Shown here: one piece after another, positions 59,738 to 64,000 of the stretch
How the letters are laid out: every line of letters begins with the position of its first letter
Position numbering within the stretch: the stretch's first letter is position 1
From: Glandiceps talaboti
Lineage: Eukaryota; Hemichordata; Enteropneusta; Spengelidae
Direction: 5' to 3'
DNA: 64,000 bases
Assembly: GCF_964340395.1 (NCBI RefSeq)
Contig: NC_135554.1
Location: 10,406,475-10,470,474, forward strand
Notes under the pieces: model-generated
The model's database searches: none
What the model saw: the letters and a program-made list of their open reading frames with translations, nothing else
What the model was told of the DNA's origin: nothing
Translations under genes and position numbers: made by a program

Positions 59738-61085
59738 CCTGGTATGAACTAATGCTTTTCTCATTCACAGCAACTGATATTAAATCGGTTTGTAATAAAA
59801 ACTATTTTACTTTCATTTTCACCCTGTCATGTTATATACACGACACCTAAAAACAATAAGTATGGGAAGCATGATTTCCTGGTTATCTTCTTACACGGAA
59901 TATGCCAGTAGAGCTATAATTAGCAGATACTACATTCTTTGTGGTTTGTTACATGAAATGTCATGTTGGGTGTTATGTCATAGATATAGCTTTTGGACAG
60001 ACCAAATATGGTCACTACTAATACTCATTACAAAACTTTATTTCAAGCACTTTAGTAAATGTGGAAAGGGATGTGAAACATGTCAGTTTGTATTTCTGGA
60101 AGTAAAACACAAGTCAAATCTCAATGCTCATTTTGCAATGATACTTGCGTGTCGAAACATAGTCTAGTTCCCATACGAGGCATTTCGATTACTACCATCA
60201 TCCCCACTCACGTATAGGGAAAGTCATTGTTTAACACAGAAATCTGTGCTACCCTCGCTGGGCGAAGGGTAAACAACACATGTCAGTAGGAATCCATCAC
60301 AAATTGCCAGGCAGTTGCAACAGGTTAGTACCGTTAGACAATTACTCATTAACCGAACTCTACCTATCCAGTCTAAAACTAAAATCATGCGGGAAGCGAT
60401 AACGTCATCGCGTTTATGAAAGCAGTCGGGTCTAGCACAGATCTAAAAAGCCTGTGTATTCCGGATCTGTAGATCCAGTTATTGCTTATGTCGTCATGCC
60501 AACCTAACATTCTTGACAGTCGATTGGTCAGTGCTTCTAATTAAGAAAACAATAATGTACAAAATTAAGAGGGTCTATCGCCATCTTTTAAAATAGCAAC
60601 CTGCGCAATGATCATGACCTGCAAGTATATTGCACTCGCCCTGTTCTGTATCTCAGTTCGCATTATTTGTGTGTGTGTGATCACAATTTGATCGTAATAG
60701 AAATTTGGTAGTTTATCTGGTCTGATAGCGGCAAGAAGTCCCAATACATTGCAGTTGGAGATGTCGCCATTAGATATTTCTGCGGAACTTGTCTCATAAA
60801 CCTATTTTATTTTAAACAAGTGTTTTACCGAAAATTCCATTTCGGCCTCCTCCCTTTAACAATTAAGTTAACTTAAACCAGATAGCTCCCGGGAATCACA
60901 AATAAACGGACAAACGTCCTAATAACTGTCAATACAGAGCAGAATACCACATTAATTGGAGATCTTTCACTTTTTCTTGTGCGATTTCTGAACGGCATTT
61001 AACACCAACTTAAGGGGTAGTACTAATAAGTCATGTGTATCGTCTCCCCAGTACTGACAGAAATTACCCACAGCTTCAGTACCTT
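59733..61085. other. Intergenic, nothing recognised
   Basis: A 112-codon plus frame at 59829-60167 has no domain or TE signature. Confidence 0.35.
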
Positions 61086-61878
61086 TTAGGGACCGGACAG
61101 AATTTACGGCAGGGGGGGGGGGGGGGGGGCTGGGGAGAATTATCTCTGACTTCGTTTTTTTCCTGGCCCCCATCCACTGTGACCAAAATTTCACAGCCCC
61201 CCCCCCTTTCAAAAGTATAAAAATTTCATGCCCCCCCCCCAAAAAAAAAGAAGAAAAAAAAGTGCACAATATCCTGCCCCCTACAATAACTAAAAAGAGT
61301 ACAATTTTTTTTGTTACTGTAGCACAACTGTAATATTTCTTTTGGTACTACTATTATGTTACTATTTCAGCCCAAACAACTTAGTAGTTGTAGAGGAAGT
61401 TTTTTAGAAAACAAAACAAAATAAAACATTTTGACCATACATGTAATCATACACATGTGGTATAATCTTGTTTATTTCCCAACTAGACACCATAAGTAGT
61501 CATCACTTAATACCAAGGCATTTGATGTGGTGGTTTTAACTGTCATTCACTGATACATACACAGAAACACAGACACAGAGTAAACACACATTCACATGCG
61601 TGATTTGTGAAAAACTGTAGTGGGGACATTTGTGGGGAGTATCTAAGGACATCACATCACCTACATAGTGTATTCAAATATCTATTTATACTCATAACAC
61701 AATAACTATCTAATGTCAGACATTTGTGATGTCATGAAGTGCCAGCAAACTAAGGATTTTTTGCACACTGAGGTCTGACAAATATAGCTTTCACTTTCCT
61801 ACACAAATGCATTACCAATACACATGTAAATGTAAGACATTTGTGACTTCATGAAAGTGCAAAGAAATTCAGAATGTT

Positions 61879-62588
61879 GTGGAATACTCCGCTCACTGTG
61901 ATTGTCATCAAACAGTTCCCTTCTCCTGTTTTCTAAAAGATCATGTAGTTCTTCTAGACTTTTATGTGAATTCTGAAGATCTTGTTCAGAATTCACATAA
62001 AAGTCTAGAAGAACTGCATGATCTTTTAGAAAACAGGAGAAGGGAACTGTTTGATGACAATCACAGTGAGCGGCCATTTGCTGGTAGTGAAAACAAATAT
62101 ATAACAAGTAAACTTGATACTCTGAAACATTGGCTTGGTTTAGTGAAAGCCAAACAAAATGATGTTTCTCATACAAGTGACATCATTGCAAGAAGATTCC
62201 CACAGAATGAAGCTGTTGTTAGCGAACGACACAGGAAGACAAGGAGAAAGAAGGAAAATAAAAGAAAAGTAAGAAGAAGGAAAGAGAAAAGAACAATTAG
62301 TCAAGCAAAAAGACTGCTGTTAACTGTTTTTAGTGAGCAACTTGTGGATAAGGTTGTAGGAAAATACGGCCAGAAGGCAACTACCAAAGTTAGTGCAAAG
62401 TCACTGATGAAAAACACTTAACACTACGCAGACATCTAAATGCTTTACAATATTTAGTACAGATAGATGCATTTGATGATGCTGAGGAGGGAACTGGTTT
62501 AATTTCACTGGTTTTAGATAGAAAGAAAGACAAGTCTTGCCTCACATCTTCAGACTCTAGTGAGTCTGAGAGTGAAACTCAAGAATAG
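61879..62588 (+). CDS. Unrecognised basic protein inside the TIR element, one probable frameshift
   Basis: Open 61879-62421, then a frameshift near 62418 and continuation to a stop at 62588. The first 60 codons run through a palindrome and are probably artefactual; sequence from about LEELHDLLENRRRELFDD onward looks genuine. It includes a lysine/arginine-rich stretch (RRKKENKRKVRRRKEKR) and ends in an acidic serine tail (SSDSSESESE). No family recognised; it could be an accessory protein of the transposon. Confidence 0.4.
61889..62071. repeat. Near-perfect palindrome, arms about 85 bp
   Basis: Left arm 61889-61972 (CTCACTGTGATTGTCATCAA start) and right arm 61985-62071 mirror each other around GAAGATCTTGTTC, with very few mismatches. 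It duplicates the 5' coding part of the internal frame in inverted orientation. Confidence 0.85.
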
Positions 62589-62690
62589 TGTCAAGGAAAG
62601 AAATAAAACACCTATCTAAATTAATCTGGCCAGACGTTTTTGTATTTACATTTTTCACCAAAAGGTCACTTTTTAATCACATAAATTACA

Positions 62691-62696
62691 TATATA

Positions 62697-62732
<36 letters not shown>

Positions 62733-62795
62733 TGTATGTATGTATGTATACATATGTGTGTGTGTAAGTGTGTGTGTGTGTGTGTGTGTGTGTGA
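62691..62795. repeat. (TA)n(TATG)n(GT)n
   Basis: Compound microsatellite inside the TIR element. Confidence 0.9.
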
Positions 62796-63330
62796 ACAAC
62801 TTGGAGTATATAAGAGTAATTCAGGGTGTATCAAATTAATCTTGAGTAGTGTTTTTATGCTTCACTAAATAGGTACATACAAACGTACACACTTCCATTT
62901 CAATACATAAATGAAAGTGTAGACATTCAATATTAAAGGCGATATCAAGTGCTATCTCATGCAATGCTAAATTTTCTAACATATTATTTTTTTTTCAATG
63001 ACAAAATATTTCGCGCCCCCCCCCTTTCAAACCATGAGAATTTTCATGCCCCCCCCCTTCAAGCCTCCCATTTTTTTCATGCGGCCCCCCACCCCAATTT
63101 CTCCCCCCCCCTGACGTAAATTCTGTCCGGTCCCTTACACCATTATTTCAAGTTGAACATTATACATTTACTGTGTTTGTGCTATGTGAACCTACATGTC
63201 GTAGGTGTGTGGACACCAATGTCTATTTAATGGATTGGATGTTAGCTTTCTATGCATTAATCATTGGGTCACCAGCCGGCCCATTACGGTTGTTTAGTTT
63301 TTCTCTCAAGGTAACTCACGAGGATTTAAA

Positions 63331-63790
63331 TCAATACATTTTATCTTAAATTGCATACTTTTCGTACGTTCACTGCTACATGTTGTAGCTCTGGCACTCA
63401 ACTCCCTTCTACATTCACCTGCAATTGCATTCTTGTTAATATATGTAATACTATTCAATTTCACCGTTTCTTCTCCCAGAACAGTCTCCTTATCCTTTAT
63501 AACTCTATAGACAGCCTCCAGTTCTCGCCAAATGATGCCAGTTGCCAGCCAATCGTGTAATCAATACATTTTATCTTAAATTGCATACTTTTCGTACGTT
63601 CACTGCTACACGTTGTAGCTCTGGCACTCAACTCCCTTCTACATTCACCTGCAATTGCATTCTTGTTAATATATGTAATACTATTCAATTTCACCGTTTC
63701 TTCTCCCAGAACAGTCTCCTTATCCTTTATAACTCTATAGACAGCCTCCAGTTCTCGCCAAATGATGCCAGTTGCCAGCCAATCGTGTAA
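63331..63790 (+). repeat. Recent tandem duplication, 230-bp unit
   Basis: 63331-63560 and 63561-63790 are identical except for one base seen (ACATGTTG against ACACGTTG near 63380/63610). Units start TCAATACATTTTATC and end CAGCCAATCGTGTAA. Confidence 0.95.
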
Positions 63791-64000
63791 GTAATTCGAT
63801 CACATAATAATCGTGATATCCCATGGTAAATGCGTCGCTGAACAACTATCTGGGTCCCGGAGGCGAGATTCTGTTCCGCCGTCAACCTACACATTTATTT
63901 ACCGTAGTGACCAAAACGCACCTCTTTTTGTGGGGACTCGGTCAGTTCTACAACTAGAATCAAACTACCTCTCCCGTCGAGTCAAACGTATATGTGTATA
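63791..64000. other. Right edge, unassigned
   Basis: A 44-codon plus frame from 63823 (MVNASLNNYLGPGGEI start) is open but unrecognised. Confidence 0.25.

Larger units (their letters stand above)
61089..63134 (+). mobile_element. DNA transposon-like element with TIRs and TTA target duplication
   Basis: Ends GGGACCGGACAGAATTTACG (61089-61108) and its reverse complement (63115-63134), flanked by TTA on both sides (61086-61088, 63135-63137). G/C homopolymer runs with TTTCAAA and TTTTCATGC motifs lie inside both ends. Length 2046 bp. The 3-bp TTA duplication is compatible with PIF/Harbinger-type insertion, but no transposase is recognisable. Confidence 0.75.

Noticed and set aside
59829-60167. 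112-codon plus-strand frame
   Set aside because: No recognisable motif and no codon or composition evidence; treated as chance.
61799-62176. Minus-strand frame mirroring the plus frame in the TIR element
   Set aside because: Produced by the palindrome at 61889-62071, which gives both strands the same partial peptide.
63823-63957. 44-codon plus frame at the right edge
   Set aside because: Short, unrecognised, no splice or context evidence.

Overview
The window is eukaryotic: one large split gene on the minus strand, canonical GT/AG introns, long microsatellites and several classes of animal retroelements. The gene encodes the ectodomain of a Tie-family receptor, and the repeat landscape (hammerhead-bearing Penelope-like elements, pearl-like tandem repeats, a tRNA-derived SINE with an L2-type tail) suggests a marine invertebrate. 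A deuterostome such as an echinoderm, hemichordate or cephalochordate fits the Tie homology best, but the sequence does not settle the phylum and a lophotrochozoan cannot be excluded.

Main gene (57100 down to 351, minus strand). I could follow 27 coding exons from a signal-peptide exon (57049-57100) to a membrane-proximal fibronectin III (FN3) exon (351-603). They join in frame into 4980 nt, exactly 1660 residues, with every splice phase compatible. The domain order is signal peptide, Ig1, Ig2, five EGF-like, a second Ig1, a second Ig2, four EGF-like, Ig3, then seven FN3 domains, with a furin-like RRKKR site in the last. Vertebrate Tie1/Tek has Ig-Ig-EGF(3)-Ig-FN3(3)-TM-kinase. Here the Ig-Ig-EGF block occurs twice and the FN3 part is expanded. 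The transmembrane and cytoplasmic parts lie beyond the left edge, so kinase identity is inferred from the ectodomain only.

Introns and upstream region. At least three families of Penelope-like elements (PLEs) are present: 2.5-4.9 kb (inverted-arm copy), 15.2-18.0 kb (nearly intact, one nonsense codon), 49.5-49.7 kb (perfect palindrome of termini), 59.2-59.7 kb (MITE-like), and a 60-bp tail at 18.1 kb. They abut (TA)n tracts, carry hammerhead ribozyme motifs and share a terminal stem-loop. Other elements are an internally deleted LINE (30.6-32.1 kb), an L2-like LINE 3' end (20.8 kb), a SINE (39.5-39.8 kb), a decayed DIRS-like fragment (40.4-40.8 kb), a candidate DNA element with 30-bp terminal inverted repeats (TIRs) at 45.1-47.6 kb, and a second DNA element with 3-bp target duplication upstream of the gene (61.09-63.13 kb). 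Dispersed arrays of about 145-bp units linked to (CAGA)n or (TATG)n fill much of the remaining intron space.

No tRNA, rRNA, CRISPR or bacterial-type features were seen. Exon boundaries were read by eye from splice consensus, reading frame and domain homology; no alignment or transcript evidence was available.
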